Shown: positions 32,195-41,430 of the stretch, piece by piece
Layout of the letters: every line of letters begins with the position of its first letter
Position numbering within the stretch: the first letter of the stretch is position 1
NCBI GenBank assembly: GCA_001464455.1
Contig: LNEI01000008.1
Location: 1 to 64,000 of the forward strand
Source of the DNA: Acidobacteria bacterium Ga0077534
Lineage (GTDB): Bacteria; Acidobacteriota; Blastocatellia; Pyrinomonadales; Pyrinomonadaceae
Direction: 5' to 3'
Length of the DNA: 64,000 bases
Made by a program: the position numbers and the translations under genes
The notes under the pieces: model-generated
The model's database searches: none
Told to the model about the DNA's origin: nothing
Seen by the model: only the letters and a program-made list of their open reading frames with translations

Positions 32195-35100
32195 CTAAGA
32201 GGCGATTACTCCATCCTCGGCTTTCTCATGAATTTCCTGAAGGCTGCGGACAACAACACCTTTCTCGTTCATCTTGGTTGCGATCGCCTCGACGAGAGCT
32301 TCGGCCCCGGTGATCGTCGTCACACAAGGTACATTGAATTGCAGGGCGGCTTTGCGAATCGCTTGTTCATCGTAGAAGGATGTTTTCCCGAGTGGCGTGT
32401 TTATAATGAGGGCGATCTCGCCTTGTTTTATCAGGTCGGCGATGTTGGGGCGGCCTTCGTTCACCTTAAATACCGTTTCGCAGTCGAGCCCAACTTCCTG
32501 CAAGCGTTTGGTCGTACCGTAGGTGGCAACTAGGTCAAACCCAAGCTTGTTGAGACGACGAGCAAGGACAACTGCTTGGCCTTTATCAGTATTGTTGACC
32601 GATATAAAGGCTTTACCCTTGAGAGGCAGTACCAAACCAGCGCCTTCCATGGCTTTTCCGTACGCTTCGCCAAAGGTCTCGCCAACGCCCATCACTTCGC
32701 CAGTGGAATGCATTTCGGGACCAAGGATAGGATCAACTCCGGCAAATTTCTTAAACGGGAAAACCGGTGACTTTACAAAGATCTTGGGCACCGCAAGTAT
32801 CGCGGGAAGGTTAAAGTCCGCGAGTTTCTTGTGGCCCGCCATAACGAGCGATGCGATCTTTGCGATCGGAACACCGGTTGCCTTTGCCACAAATGGTACC
32901 GTTCGCGACGCGCGCGGGTTGACCTCGATCACGTAGACCCGATCGTCCTGAATCGCGAACTGAATGTTCATCAACCCCTTGACCTTAAGTCCGCGTGCTA
33001 GCAGATGAGTGTAATGCTCGATGGTCTCAAGGTGCTCAGGGGCGATCTTTTGCGCTGGGAGAACGCTGGACGAATCGCCCGAATGAATTCCCGCCTCCTC
33101 GATGTGACCCTGAATTCCTGCTATCACAACCGTATCCTCATCGGCCAACGCGTCAACATCGATCTCAGACGCACGCTCCAAAAACTTATCGATCAAGATC
33201 GGCTTTTCAGGAGAGGCGTCGACTGCGGAACGCATATATTCGTCGAGCGACTGTTCATCATAAACGATCGCCATCGCTCGCCCACCAAGCACGAAACTTG
33301 GACGAACGACGATGGGATAACCAATTTTGTTTGCAATAGTTTTCGCCTCATTTGCTGACGTAACGCTGGAGTTTTCAGGACAAGGTATTTTTAACTCATC
33401 AAGCAATGCCCCAAACCGTTTACGGTCCTCGGCGAGATCAATGGAATCAGGCGAAGTTCCTATGATCGGAACACCCGCTCCGTGAAGACGACCGGCGAGA
33501 TTCAGCGGTGTCTGGCCGCCAAACTGGACTATCACGCCCTCCGGTTTCTCAACATCGACGATGTTCATCACGTCCTCGAACGTCAACGGCTCAAAATAAA
33601 GACGATCTGAGGTGTCGTAGTCGGTCGAGACCGTTTCCGGATTGCAGTTGACCATTATGGTCTCGAAATCCGCGTCGCGTAGTGCGAACGAAGCGTGACA
33701 GCAGCAATAGTCGAATTCGATCCCCTGACCGATCCGGTTCGGCCCGGAGCCTAGGATCATTATCTTGCGACGGTCAGTCGGAGCGGATTCGCATTCATCT
33801 TCGTAACTCGAATATAGGTACGGGGTGAACGATTCGAACTCGGCCCCACAAGTATCGACCCGCTTGTAAACCGGAGTAATGCCTAATTCTTTCCTGCGAT
33901 CTCGCACTTCGGTCTCCAGTGAACCAGTTAGAAAAAACAGTCTTCGATCTGACAGCCCAAATTCCTTGGCGGTTCTTAATTCATCAGATGTGTAATTAAG
34001 CAACGGCTTAGATTGAAGAGTGGCCTGAAATTCCATCACCTGAGCCAGCTGATCAAGGAACCACGGATCGATCTTCGTAAGCCTATGGATCTCCTCAAGT
34101 GAATATCCGATCTGCAATGCGTAGGTCACATAAGAAAAACGCTGAGAGTTTGGGCGAGCCAACTTTCGCTGCAACTCAGCATCAGGAACATCTAATAAAC
34201 GCAAAGGTTTAACAGCTTCTAGTGAACGTAACCCCTTAAATAAAGACTCCTTGAACGTTCGCCCTATTGCCATCACCTCACCAACCGATTTCATCTGGGT
34301 TCCGAGCACATCTTCGGCTCCGGGAAACTTCTCGAACGCCCACTTTGGTATTTTAGTGACGACGTAATCAATCGTTGGCTCAAAAGACGCGGGGGTCTTT
34401 TTAGTGATGTCGTTTGGTATTTCGTCGAGCGTATATCCGACCGCAAGCTTGGCGGCGATCTTTGCGATGGGGAAACCTGTCGCTTTCGACGCGAGGGCTG
34501 AGGAACGAGAAACCCTGGGATTCATCTCGATGATGCGTACATCGCCATTGGCAGGGTTAACTGCAAACTGAATATTCGATCCACCAGTCTCTACGCCTAC
34601 CCGGCGAATACAGGCTTTCGACATGTCGCGCAGCTTTTGATACTCGACGTCGGTCAATGTCTGGGCAGGTGCGACAGTGATGGAATCGCCGGTATGGACG
34701 CCCATCGGGTCAAAATTTTCGATCGAACAGATGATGACGACGTTGTCGTTGAGGTCGCGCATGACCTCTAGTTCGTATTCCTTCCAGCCGAGGATAGATT
34801 CTTCAATGAGTATCTGAGAATTTGGCGAGGCGGCCAGCCCACTCTTCGCGATCGTTTCAAATTCGTCCGGATTAAATGCGGTGCCGCCGCCCGTTCCGCC
34901 GAGCGTAAACGACGGGCGAATGATCGCCGGATACCCAACTTCTTCGACGATCTTTTCGGCCTCTTCCCACGTGTGTGCAAATCCGCCTCTCGGGCTCTGG
35001 ATACCGATCTCGTCCATCGCAGCCTTGAAAAGCTCACGGTCCTCGCCAACCTTGATCGCATCGATGTTCGCACCGATAAGCTTCACGCCGAATTTATCCA

Positions 35101-35422
35101 GAATTCCCTGCTCGTAGAGTTCGACCGACAGGTTGAGTCCGGTCTGTCCGCCGACGGTCGGCAACAGAGCGTCGGGACGTTCTTTTTCGATGATCGCCGT
35201 CGCGGTTTCAACAGTCAGCGGCTCGATATACGTTCTATCGGCGATCTCGGGGTCGGTCATGATCGTGGCCGGGTTGGAGTTGATCAAAACGACCTCGTAC
35301 CCTTCCTGTTTCAAGGCCCGGCATGCCTGTGTTCCCGAATAGTCGAATTCGCACGCTTGCCCGATGACGATCGGGCCCGAGCCGATGATCAGTATTTTGT
35401 GTATATCGTCGCGTCTTGGCAT
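32195..35422 (-). CDS. carB: carbamoyl-phosphate synthase large subunit
   Basis: 1075 residues from the ATG at 35422 ([30 protein letters not shown]). The frame is open to 35473 but has no better start. Two ATP-grasp halves are visible, the first with [13 protein letters not shown] and the second with [21 protein letters not shown] and [14 protein letters not shown]. The MGS-like allosteric domain is at the end. It makes carbamoyl phosphate for arginine and pyrimidines. No carA is adjacent. Its place next to cphB/cphA may matter because cyanophycin needs arginine. Confidence 0.96.
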   Translation of the reverse strand: MPRRDDIHKILIIGSGPIVIGQACEFDYSGTQACRALKQEGYEVVLINSNPATIMTDPEIADRTYIEPLTVETATAIIEKERPDALLPTVGGQTGLNLSVELYEQGILDKFGVKLIGANIDAIKVGEDRELFKAAMDEIGIQSPRGGFAHTWEEAEKIVEEVGYPAIIRPSFTLGGTGGGTAFNPDEFETIAKSGLAASPNSQILIEESILGWKEYELEVMRDLNDNVVIICSIENFDPMGVHTGDSITVAPAQTLTDVEYQKLRDMSKACIRRVGVETGGSNIQFAVNPANGDVRIIEMNPRVSRSSALASKATGFPIAKIAAKLAVGYTLDEIPNDITKKTPASFEPTIDYVVTKIPKWAFEKFPGAEDVLGTQMKSVGEVMAIGRTFKESLFKGLRSLEAVKPLRLLDVPDAELQRKLARPNSQRFSYVTYALQIGYSLEEIHRLTKIDPWFLDQLAQVMEFQATLQSKPLLNYTSDELRTAKEFGLSDRRLFFLTGSLETEVRDRRKELGITPVYKRVDTCGAEFESFTPYLYSSYEDECESAPTDRRKIMILGSGPNRIGQGIEFDYCCCHASFALRDADFETIMVNCNPETVSTDYDTSDRLYFEPLTFEDVMNIVDVEKPEGVIVQFGGQTPLNLAGRLHGAGVPIIGTSPDSIDLAEDRKRFGALLDELKIPCPENSSVTSANEAKTIANKIGYPIVVRPSFVLGGRAMAIVYDEQSLDEYMRSAVDASPEKPILIDKFLERASEIDVDALADEDTVVIAGIQGHIEEAGIHSGDSSSVLPAQKIAPEHLETIEHYTHLLARGLKVKGLMNIQFAIQDDRVYVIEVNPRASRTVPFVAKATGVPIAKIASLVMAGHKKLADFNLPAILAVPKIFVKSPVFPFKKFAGVDPILGPEMHSTGEVMGVGETFGEAYGKAMEGAGLVLPLKGKAFISVNNTDKGQAVVLARRLNKLGFDLVATYGTTKRLQEVGLDCETVFKVNEGRPNIADLIKQGEIALIINTPLGKTSFYDEQAIRKAALQFNVPCVTTITGAEALVEAIATKMNEKGVVVRSLQEIHEKAEDGVIAS

Positions 35423-35497
35423 CTGTTTAAACTCGCAATTATACAAAAAAAGTGCGGCTCTCTCGAACCGCACTTCAAATTAGCTAGTCTGCGATGA

Positions 35498-37324
35498 CTA
35501 CGGAAACCTTGGGAGCCGAGGAATGGACGGAATTTTCTGATTGATCTGCCTCGTAACCCCGTCGAGAACCACCTTACCCGAAATCACATCGTCGAGCCTC
35601 GATGCCGCCGCCGGATTGATCTTTCTGAGCTGGTCATTGATCTTTTTGGCTTCCTTGGCATTGCCGCTGATCTGATAGGTCGCTCCGAGATTGAACAATC
35701 CCGTAACACTATTCTTGTCGAGATCTACAACCCGTTTGAAGGTAGCGATCGCGTTTTTCATGTCTCCGAGTCCGCGATACCCGAGTCCGAGCTGATTCGC
35801 TGCGATCGCCCAATCTCTTCGAAAGCCAAGAACCGTTTTAAGAACGTTGACCGCAAGCTGAAATTCTCCGAGCCCATTGTGGGTCGATCCGAGATTGAGG
35901 TAAGCAGCGTCGAGCCGTGGGTCGAGCTGAACCGCAACCTCAAGTGCAGCTTTTGCAAGCGCATAGCTGGCCTTAGCCTTTTCAGGTTCCTTGGCCACTG
36001 TCTGAGCCTGACCCGCGTTGTAGTGGGCCCAGCCAACGTTCGAGTTATCTATGGCGGTCGGGCTTATTTCTTTCGCAGTTGCTAACCGCGCCGACGCCTT
36101 CTCCCACTCACCCACCTTGCCTAGGCAGTAACCCCATTCACTATAGAGATCCGCAGTCTTTATCCCGGCAGATGCCAGAGCGTACTGCGCATTTGCATCA
36201 GCGAATCGCTCCAACTGCCGATAGGAACTGGCAAGATTTGCGTGGGCCTGGTAATTATCCTTCTCAGTCTTTACGACTTGTTCATAGGCGGCAGCGGCCC
36301 CAGCGTAGTCGCCGGCATTGTACGATGCTACGCCGATCTCGAAAGACGCCGGAGTAAACGCGGGTTCCCATTCGAGGGTCTTTTTATAGGAGGCGAGTGC
36401 TTCGGCCGACTTCCCCGTCCGATCGAGTATCTGGCCCTTAAAGTATTGAGCCTCGACAAAACGCCCGTCGAGTTCGAGTACTCTGTTGAATGCTGTGAGA
36501 GCTTCTGCATCGTTGTTCTGCTTAAAAAGCAGCACGCCCTTTAGAAATCGTGAATCAACATTGTCCACGCCGGCTGTCTCTGCCTTTCGCATGAACTCTT
36601 CCGCTTTCGCGACCTCGCCCTTATCAAGGTGGGCGATGCCGATCGGGGCATAAAGGGTCGAATACTCGGGATTGATAGCAAGAGCCTTTTCGTAATTAAG
36701 CAGAGCCTTATCTTTGCGCCCATAGGCGTCGTGGATAGCACCTAGCTTGGCATATGCAACGTCGTTCTTACTGTCGAATTTGACGGCTTCTTCAAAATGT
36801 ATCGCCGCCGCCTCATTGTTTGTATCTCCCGCAACCACAATCCCTTTGGCCGTCAGTGCGTTGCTAAGTCCTTCTTTCGCCCGCGCATTATTCGCATTCT
36901 GGACAAGAGCGTCCCTATAGCTTTTGATCGCCAGGTCAGTTTGGTCAGTGTCTAGAAAACCTTCGGCTTTGACCGTCAATGTGTTTGATAACGCGAGTCT
37001 GCGATTCGCTTCTGCCCTAGCGGCCTGTTTTCGGGCGGCGATCGCCGCTGCCCGTCGTTTTTTGGCCGCGGTTGCGATCTGTGCCGACGTCTGAGCCGCG
37101 CTCCTCGGAGCCTTGGAACGGCCAGATCCAGAAGAGCTCACACTGCCGCCGCCGGCTCGCGACTGAGGCTGTTTTCGCGATTGGCGAAAAACGAAAACAC
37201 TTGATCCACCGGCAAATTCCTCACTAGGAACAAGGTCCTGTGCCGCGACTGACCGCGGTGCAGGCAGGCCAGTCGAAAAGATAGCGAACATTAGAAAGAC
37301 TGTGAATTCTTTTAGCTTGAACAT
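35498..37324 (-). CDS. secreted TPR-repeat protein with GGSSVFVFR motif (A)
   Basis: 608 residues. A signal peptide ends near SVAAQ at residue 28. Directly after it comes DLVPSEEFAGGSSVFVFRQS, a motif shared with the protein at 38462-40285. A basic Ser/Arg/Ala-rich segment (about 45-110) precedes roughly a dozen TPR units (about 115-570), e.g. AAIHFEEAVKFDSKNDVAYA and ALLNYEKALAINPEYSTLYA. It is probably a periplasmic or outer-membrane scaffold. Partner unknown. It follows murB on the same strand. Confidence 0.8.
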   Translation of the reverse strand: MFKLKEFTVFLMFAIFSTGLPAPRSVAAQDLVPSEEFAGGSSVFVFRQSRKQPQSRAGGGSVSSSGSGRSKAPRSAAQTSAQIATAAKKRRAAAIAARKQAARAEANRRLALSNTLTVKAEGFLDTDQTDLAIKSYRDALVQNANNARAKEGLSNALTAKGIVVAGDTNNEAAAIHFEEAVKFDSKNDVAYAKLGAIHDAYGRKDKALLNYEKALAINPEYSTLYAPIGIAHLDKGEVAKAEEFMRKAETAGVDNVDSRFLKGVLLFKQNNDAEALTAFNRVLELDGRFVEAQYFKGQILDRTGKSAEALASYKKTLEWEPAFTPASFEIGVASYNAGDYAGAAAAYEQVVKTEKDNYQAHANLASSYRQLERFADANAQYALASAGIKTADLYSEWGYCLGKVGEWEKASARLATAKEISPTAIDNSNVGWAHYNAGQAQTVAKEPEKAKASYALAKAALEVAVQLDPRLDAAYLNLGSTHNGLGEFQLAVNVLKTVLGFRRDWAIAANQLGLGYRGLGDMKNAIATFKRVVDLDKNSVTGLFNLGATYQISGNAKEAKKINDQLRKINPAAASRLDDVISGKVVLDGVTRQINQKIPSIPRLPRFP

Positions 37325-37389
37325 GGCGTGTTAGTGAACCCTCTGAATTATATAATAATTATCAGATCGGGCGATAGAATTTTTAATTC

Positions 37390-38508
37390 TCAAAACCCAA
37401 CAAATACGGGCTCGGGAATCAGATCAATGCCAAATTTTTTTGCAACGGCATCGCGTATCTTCTCTTTGAGAACGAGAATTTCGCCAGCACTTGCACCGCC
37501 GCGATTAATTAACGCAAGCGTGTGCCTAGACGATATGCCGGCATTGCCAAGCGAATAACCTTTGGTGAAGCCCGCATTTTCGATCAGCCACGCGGCCGGG
37601 ATCTTTACGAGATCGCCTGCATCAAAGTTCGGGATCCCGGGAAAATCGATCGCAAGGTTGTCGAACCGCGCCTTTTCTATGGTTGGGTTTTTGAAGAAAG
37701 ATCCGGCACTCTTACAATTCGGATCGTCCGCGTCGATCACCATCGACTTTGCCCGCCGGATACTAAGCACCGCTTCGCGAGTGTCGGCGATGGAGGGCGA
37801 TGTGCCGGCGAAGTATTCTACGAGGTCGCGATAGACGATTTGCGGCTCCCCGGATCGTTTCAGCTCAAATACGACGCCTAAAACAACATATCGATCGCGA
37901 TCGGTGGAATTAAAGATGCTTTTTCTGTAGCTGAACTCGCAGTCGGCGTTTGAGAGCGTGACAAAACTATGGGCCCGACGATCGAAACACCTAACTTCCC
38001 GTATCGTTTCCGACACTTCCTGGCCATACGCCCCAACATTCTGAACCGGTGTCCCGCCGACAAGGCCGGGTATGCCGCTTAAACATTCAATGCCGGCGAG
38101 ATCTCGTTCGACACACCACGCGACAGTTTCGTCCCAGTCCTCACCAGCGGCCGCTTCGACGCACACCATACCTGAATCTTCGGTATCAATCTCGCGTCTT
38201 CCCTTTATACCAATTTGAAGTACAAGCCCCTTGAAGCCAGTGTCAGCTATCAAAACGTTACTCCCCCCGCCGAGAACGAACAATGGCAGAGAATTCGCCG
38301 TTGCGAAACCAATTGCCGACTCAACTTCTGCCTCGGTATTGGCCTTTACAAAATAGCGGGCCGCACCGCCGACTCCGAGTGTTGTCAACGGTGCGAGCGG
38401 GATGTTTTCCAGGATCTTTAGGTCAACATTCAAACCGGGCTTAAAGAGGAGGTCGCTTCGATCACATGCGGAACTGCTGTCGCTTACGGTCGAGTTCGTC
38501 AGCGGCAC
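37390..38508 (-). CDS. murB: UDP-N-acetylenolpyruvoylglucosamine reductase MurB
   Basis: A flavoenzyme completing UDP-N-acetylmuramate for peptidoglycan. Motifs are PLTTLGVGGAARYFVKA, the FAD loop LGGGSNVLIADTGFKGLVLQ, SGIPGLVGGTPVQNVGAYGQ and the catalytic-region AGSFFKNP. The ATG at 38508 gives 372 residues but overlaps the preceding TPR gene by 47 bases, and the first 25 residues look unlike MurB. A TTG within GLNVDL (near 38430) is another possible start. It is sandwiched between two related TPR genes. Confidence 0.93.
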   Translation of the reverse strand: MPLTNSTVSDSSSACDRSDLLFKPGLNVDLKILENIPLAPLTTLGVGGAARYFVKANTEAEVESAIGFATANSLPLFVLGGGSNVLIADTGFKGLVLQIGIKGRREIDTEDSGMVCVEAAAGEDWDETVAWCVERDLAGIECLSGIPGLVGGTPVQNVGAYGQEVSETIREVRCFDRRAHSFVTLSNADCEFSYRKSIFNSTDRDRYVVLGVVFELKRSGEPQIVYRDLVEYFAGTSPSIADTREAVLSIRRAKSMVIDADDPNCKSAGSFFKNPTIEKARFDNLAIDFPGIPNFDAGDLVKIPAAWLIENAGFTKGYSLGNAGISSRHTLALINRGGASAGEILVLKEKIRDAVAKKFGIDLIPEPVFVGF

Positions 38509-40285
38509 TGGCGTCGATACCTTTCAGAGTCTCGATAAGAGCTTTTAGTCCCTTGCTGTCTTTTCTGCTTATCAGGGCATTGCCTAGGGCCATGTGGTAA
38601 ACGACGTTCTTCGGCTCTTTGCTTATCGCGTCGCGGAACCATTTCTCTGCGTTGACAAAATCATTACTTCTGAAATAGGCAACCCCTATCGCGTACCGGG
38701 CAAAATCGGTCTCAGGTTTTCGCTGCAGAAGCCGAGTAAGGGTTTCGATCGCCATCTTATTGTCGCCGAGATCGATATAAACTGAGGCAAGATTCTGCAG
38801 AGCGAAATCCTCCGCCGGTGGTCCAGCCTTTACCGCCGTTTCGAGAGCTCCCCTGGCCTTCTCGAGATACGGACGCGCGACCGGAAGGTTTTTGTTCTCT
38901 GCTTCAAAATGGCCAACGCGAAAATAGGCCCACCCGAGGTTTACGTAATCGATCGGGTCCTGCGAGATATCAACCGTTTTCTGAAGAGCATCGATCGCAC
39001 CGCTCCAATCGCAAGCAAGTCGCTGCTGCTGTTTGATATCACAAGCCTGCCCGATGACGAGGCCGATCTTGCTGTTAAATTCGGCGATCTTCATCTTGTC
39101 GTAGTCCTTTACCCGCGTAAGGAAAAGTCCAGCGAGGCGATAATTCGCTTCAGCCTTCTCGTACTGATTCGTTATGCGGTAACTCTCGGCAAGACCTGAA
39201 AAAACCTCCCATTCGGTATTCTTTAGCCTCGACGCCGCCTGGTATGCTTTGATCGCGTTCGGATGATCGCCAAGGGCGAAGTACACCTCTCCGAGCCCGA
39301 ACCACGCGTCAAACAGCGACGGTTTCAACGTAGTCGCTTTTTCATATTCTGGAACGGCGTCGTTCAAGCGTTTGAGCCTCACGAGAGCCTCTGCAGCGTT
39401 GAAGAAGGCGTCAGCATTTGTAGGATCGAGAGTCTTCGCCTTTACAAATGCGACAAGTGCATCCTCATCGCGATTCTGAGAGACGCGAACGAGACCGAGG
39501 AAGAAATTGGCCTCAGACGAATTAGGATCCTTGGACGCCGCTTTGGTTAAAAGTTCGTCGGCCTTATCGATCTGTCCGCTCTGGTAGTAAAGAATGCCGA
39601 GAGGTATATGGATCTCGGTCAGATCCTTATCGTTTTCGAGAGCTTTTTCGTAATTAGCGATCGCCTGATCAACTTCATTAAGTTCGGTATATGCCTCCGC
39701 AAGCCCGAAGTAGGCGGCGGAATTCTTTGCGTCAAACTTCAGAGCTTCGAGGAACATCGCCTTTGCCGGGCCAGCTTGATCTTTCAAAAGCAGATCGTTT
39801 CCCTTGGCGGCGAGAGCTTCGCTGTATCCGGTTTTCGCTAAAACGCTTTCGGGATCAAGTTCGAGCGCGTCACGAAATGCGGCAAATGATAACTCAAAAT
39901 CACCTTTTTCGAGGTAGAACTCACCAACGCCCGCAAACCGGATCGCTCCCTGAGCTGGCGGAAGCGATTTGGAAACTGGACTCTTAACGGGATCAACAGG
40001 AACTGCTTTCTGACGTCTCGGGACAACGCGGGCGATGGTTTCATACTGTCTCTTGATCTTTTTGACGGTCTCTATCCGCTGTACCTTGGTTCGCGTTGGC
40101 TTGACCGGCGATATCGTTCGACGAATGGCCCGTGCGTTATTCCGAAAAACAAAAACGCTCGATCCGCCCGTGATGCTGCTGACCGCGACCAAGTCCTGCG
40201 CCAACGCAACCAGCGGCTGCAAGCACACGACCGCAGCAAGCACGGATGAAATGACAAAGCGGATCCGAAACGTTTCTCTAGACAT
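38462..40285 (-). CDS. secreted TPR-repeat protein with GGSSVFVFR motif (B)
   Basis: 607 residues from the ATG at 40285 (MSRETFRIRFVISS). An in-frame ATG at 40366 would add an unlikely charged leader. The signal peptide ends LVALAQ and is followed by DLVAVSSITGGSSVFVFRNN, as in the paralogue downstream. A basic linker precedes about 12 TPR units (about 115-590), e.g. AIANYEKALENDKDLTEIHI and ALVAFVKAKTLDPTNADAFF. It overlaps the murB frame, which suggests one transcript TPR-murB-TPR and perhaps a cell-wall role. Confidence 0.8.
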   Translation of the reverse strand: MSRETFRIRFVISSVLAAVVCLQPLVALAQDLVAVSSITGGSSVFVFRNNARAIRRTISPVKPTRTKVQRIETVKKIKRQYETIARVVPRRQKAVPVDPVKSPVSKSLPPAQGAIRFAGVGEFYLEKGDFELSFAAFRDALELDPESVLAKTGYSEALAAKGNDLLLKDQAGPAKAMFLEALKFDAKNSAAYFGLAEAYTELNEVDQAIANYEKALENDKDLTEIHIPLGILYYQSGQIDKADELLTKAASKDPNSSEANFFLGLVRVSQNRDEDALVAFVKAKTLDPTNADAFFNAAEALVRLKRLNDAVPEYEKATTLKPSLFDAWFGLGEVYFALGDHPNAIKAYQAASRLKNTEWEVFSGLAESYRITNQYEKAEANYRLAGLFLTRVKDYDKMKIAEFNSKIGLVIGQACDIKQQQRLACDWSGAIDALQKTVDISQDPIDYVNLGWAYFRVGHFEAENKNLPVARPYLEKARGALETAVKAGPPAEDFALQNLASVYIDLGDNKMAIETLTRLLQRKPETDFARYAIGVAYFRSNDFVNAEKWFRDAISKEPKNVVYHMALGNALISRKDSKGLKALIETLKGIDASAADELDRKRQQFRM

Positions 40286-40369
40286 TAGTTTTCTCCAAAC
40301 AGCGCTGTCGATCAAAGGCTTTAGCCCTTCGCATATGATGCGTTTCTCTCGTTTTCGGGTTTCCACCTA

Positions 40370-41152
40370 TCATTTACTGACATTCCCGGCACGAACTTTC
40401 GTAATAAGCCGCCGCATCAGCCCAAATGGGAATCGATTGGCGAAACGGCGAAATTGGTCGTTGTCGCGCAACGCGAAAAGGTAGCTATGGCTATTGTCGG
40501 CCGCCAATCTTGCGACGTGATGATTCTCTCTCACCGGAAAATCGCCGATCTCAACGACAAAAACCGTATGTGGCAAAACGTAGGCATTGAAGCTCTTTCC
40601 CGCGTCCCTCAGCATGGTCAGCACGTCAGCGATGCCATTATATACGATATGTGCATCGTGGAAGACGATCGCGCCATTATCTTCTAGAATGTCCAGACAA
40701 AATTTGAAATCCGCGATCGCCGCAATATCGGTATGTTCGCCGTCAATGAAGCAAAGGTCGACTGGTTCAGAAACGTTCTCGACCGCGACATCCCTCGTAT
40801 CGCCATCGATCGTCACGATCTTCGAGAGGTCTTCAGCTACATCGCGTAATTTAGCCAGCATTCTCTCTGTCGAGTTATTTTCGTATCGCCAGTCGTACCC
40901 GCGAGCATCGGGTTGCTGAGGAGGGCGTTTATCGATCGAATAGATCCGCCTGCATCTAGGGTCGAGCAAATGGGGCTGAATGCTTCCGCCGAGGTAAGAC
41001 CCGATCTCGAGATACCTGTACTTAGGAACCAACTCCCGAACCGCGGCTTGAATAGCAAGAAGCGATGCCTTGTCCATTTCGGTTGACTGGCTCGGGATCC
41101 GTTGAAAAAGGCCAAGGTCAAGTGAATTTATCGAGGTCTCGAAATCAGACAT
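40370..41152 (-). CDS. class I SAM-dependent methyltransferase (Methyltransf_24-like)
   Basis: 260 residues. The Rossmann SAM site is visible as YLEIGSYLGGSIQPHLL (motif I) and RIYSIDKRPP. VDLCFIDGEHTDIAAIADF and GAIVFHDAHIVYNGIADVL are typical of the Methyltransf_24 branch, which often acts on sugars, lipids or small metabolites. The substrate is unknown. It is divergent from the EF-G paralogue with a 278-base spacer, and 84 bases upstream of the TPR-murB series. Confidence 0.75.
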   Translation of the reverse strand: MSDFETSINSLDLGLFQRIPSQSTEMDKASLLAIQAAVRELVPKYRYLEIGSYLGGSIQPHLLDPRCRRIYSIDKRPPQQPDARGYDWRYENNSTERMLAKLRDVAEDLSKIVTIDGDTRDVAVENVSEPVDLCFIDGEHTDIAAIADFKFCLDILEDNGAIVFHDAHIVYNGIADVLTMLRDAGKSFNAYVLPHTVFVVEIGDFPVRENHHVARLAADNSHSYLFALRDNDQFRRFANRFPFGLMRRLITKVRAGNVSK

Positions 41153-41430
41153 TTCTTTTTGAGCGAAAGTTCAACAATAATCCCCAAGCCCTCGCGGAAG
41201 CAAGAGATGCGGCCAGATTCTCGCGGCATCGAACGCGAGGCACACATAATTGACGAGTAATTGCAGTTGCCCTTTCATTTATAGTGATATAAATTTGTTG
41301 ATTACCAACAACCCGGTGGTTTCGCGGCCAGAATGGTTCTAGCTTATTTAGCTGTTTTGGACGTTCGTGGCGGTGTTGTACGCGAAATCTTTGAAATTCG
41401 AAACCCTCAATAAAGGAGAGATTGCCGAAC

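Noticed and set aside
41250-41293. Possible promoters TTGACG...TATAGT or TATAAA upstream of the EF-G-like gene
   Set aside because: No combination gives a 16-19-base spacer with acceptable hexamers.
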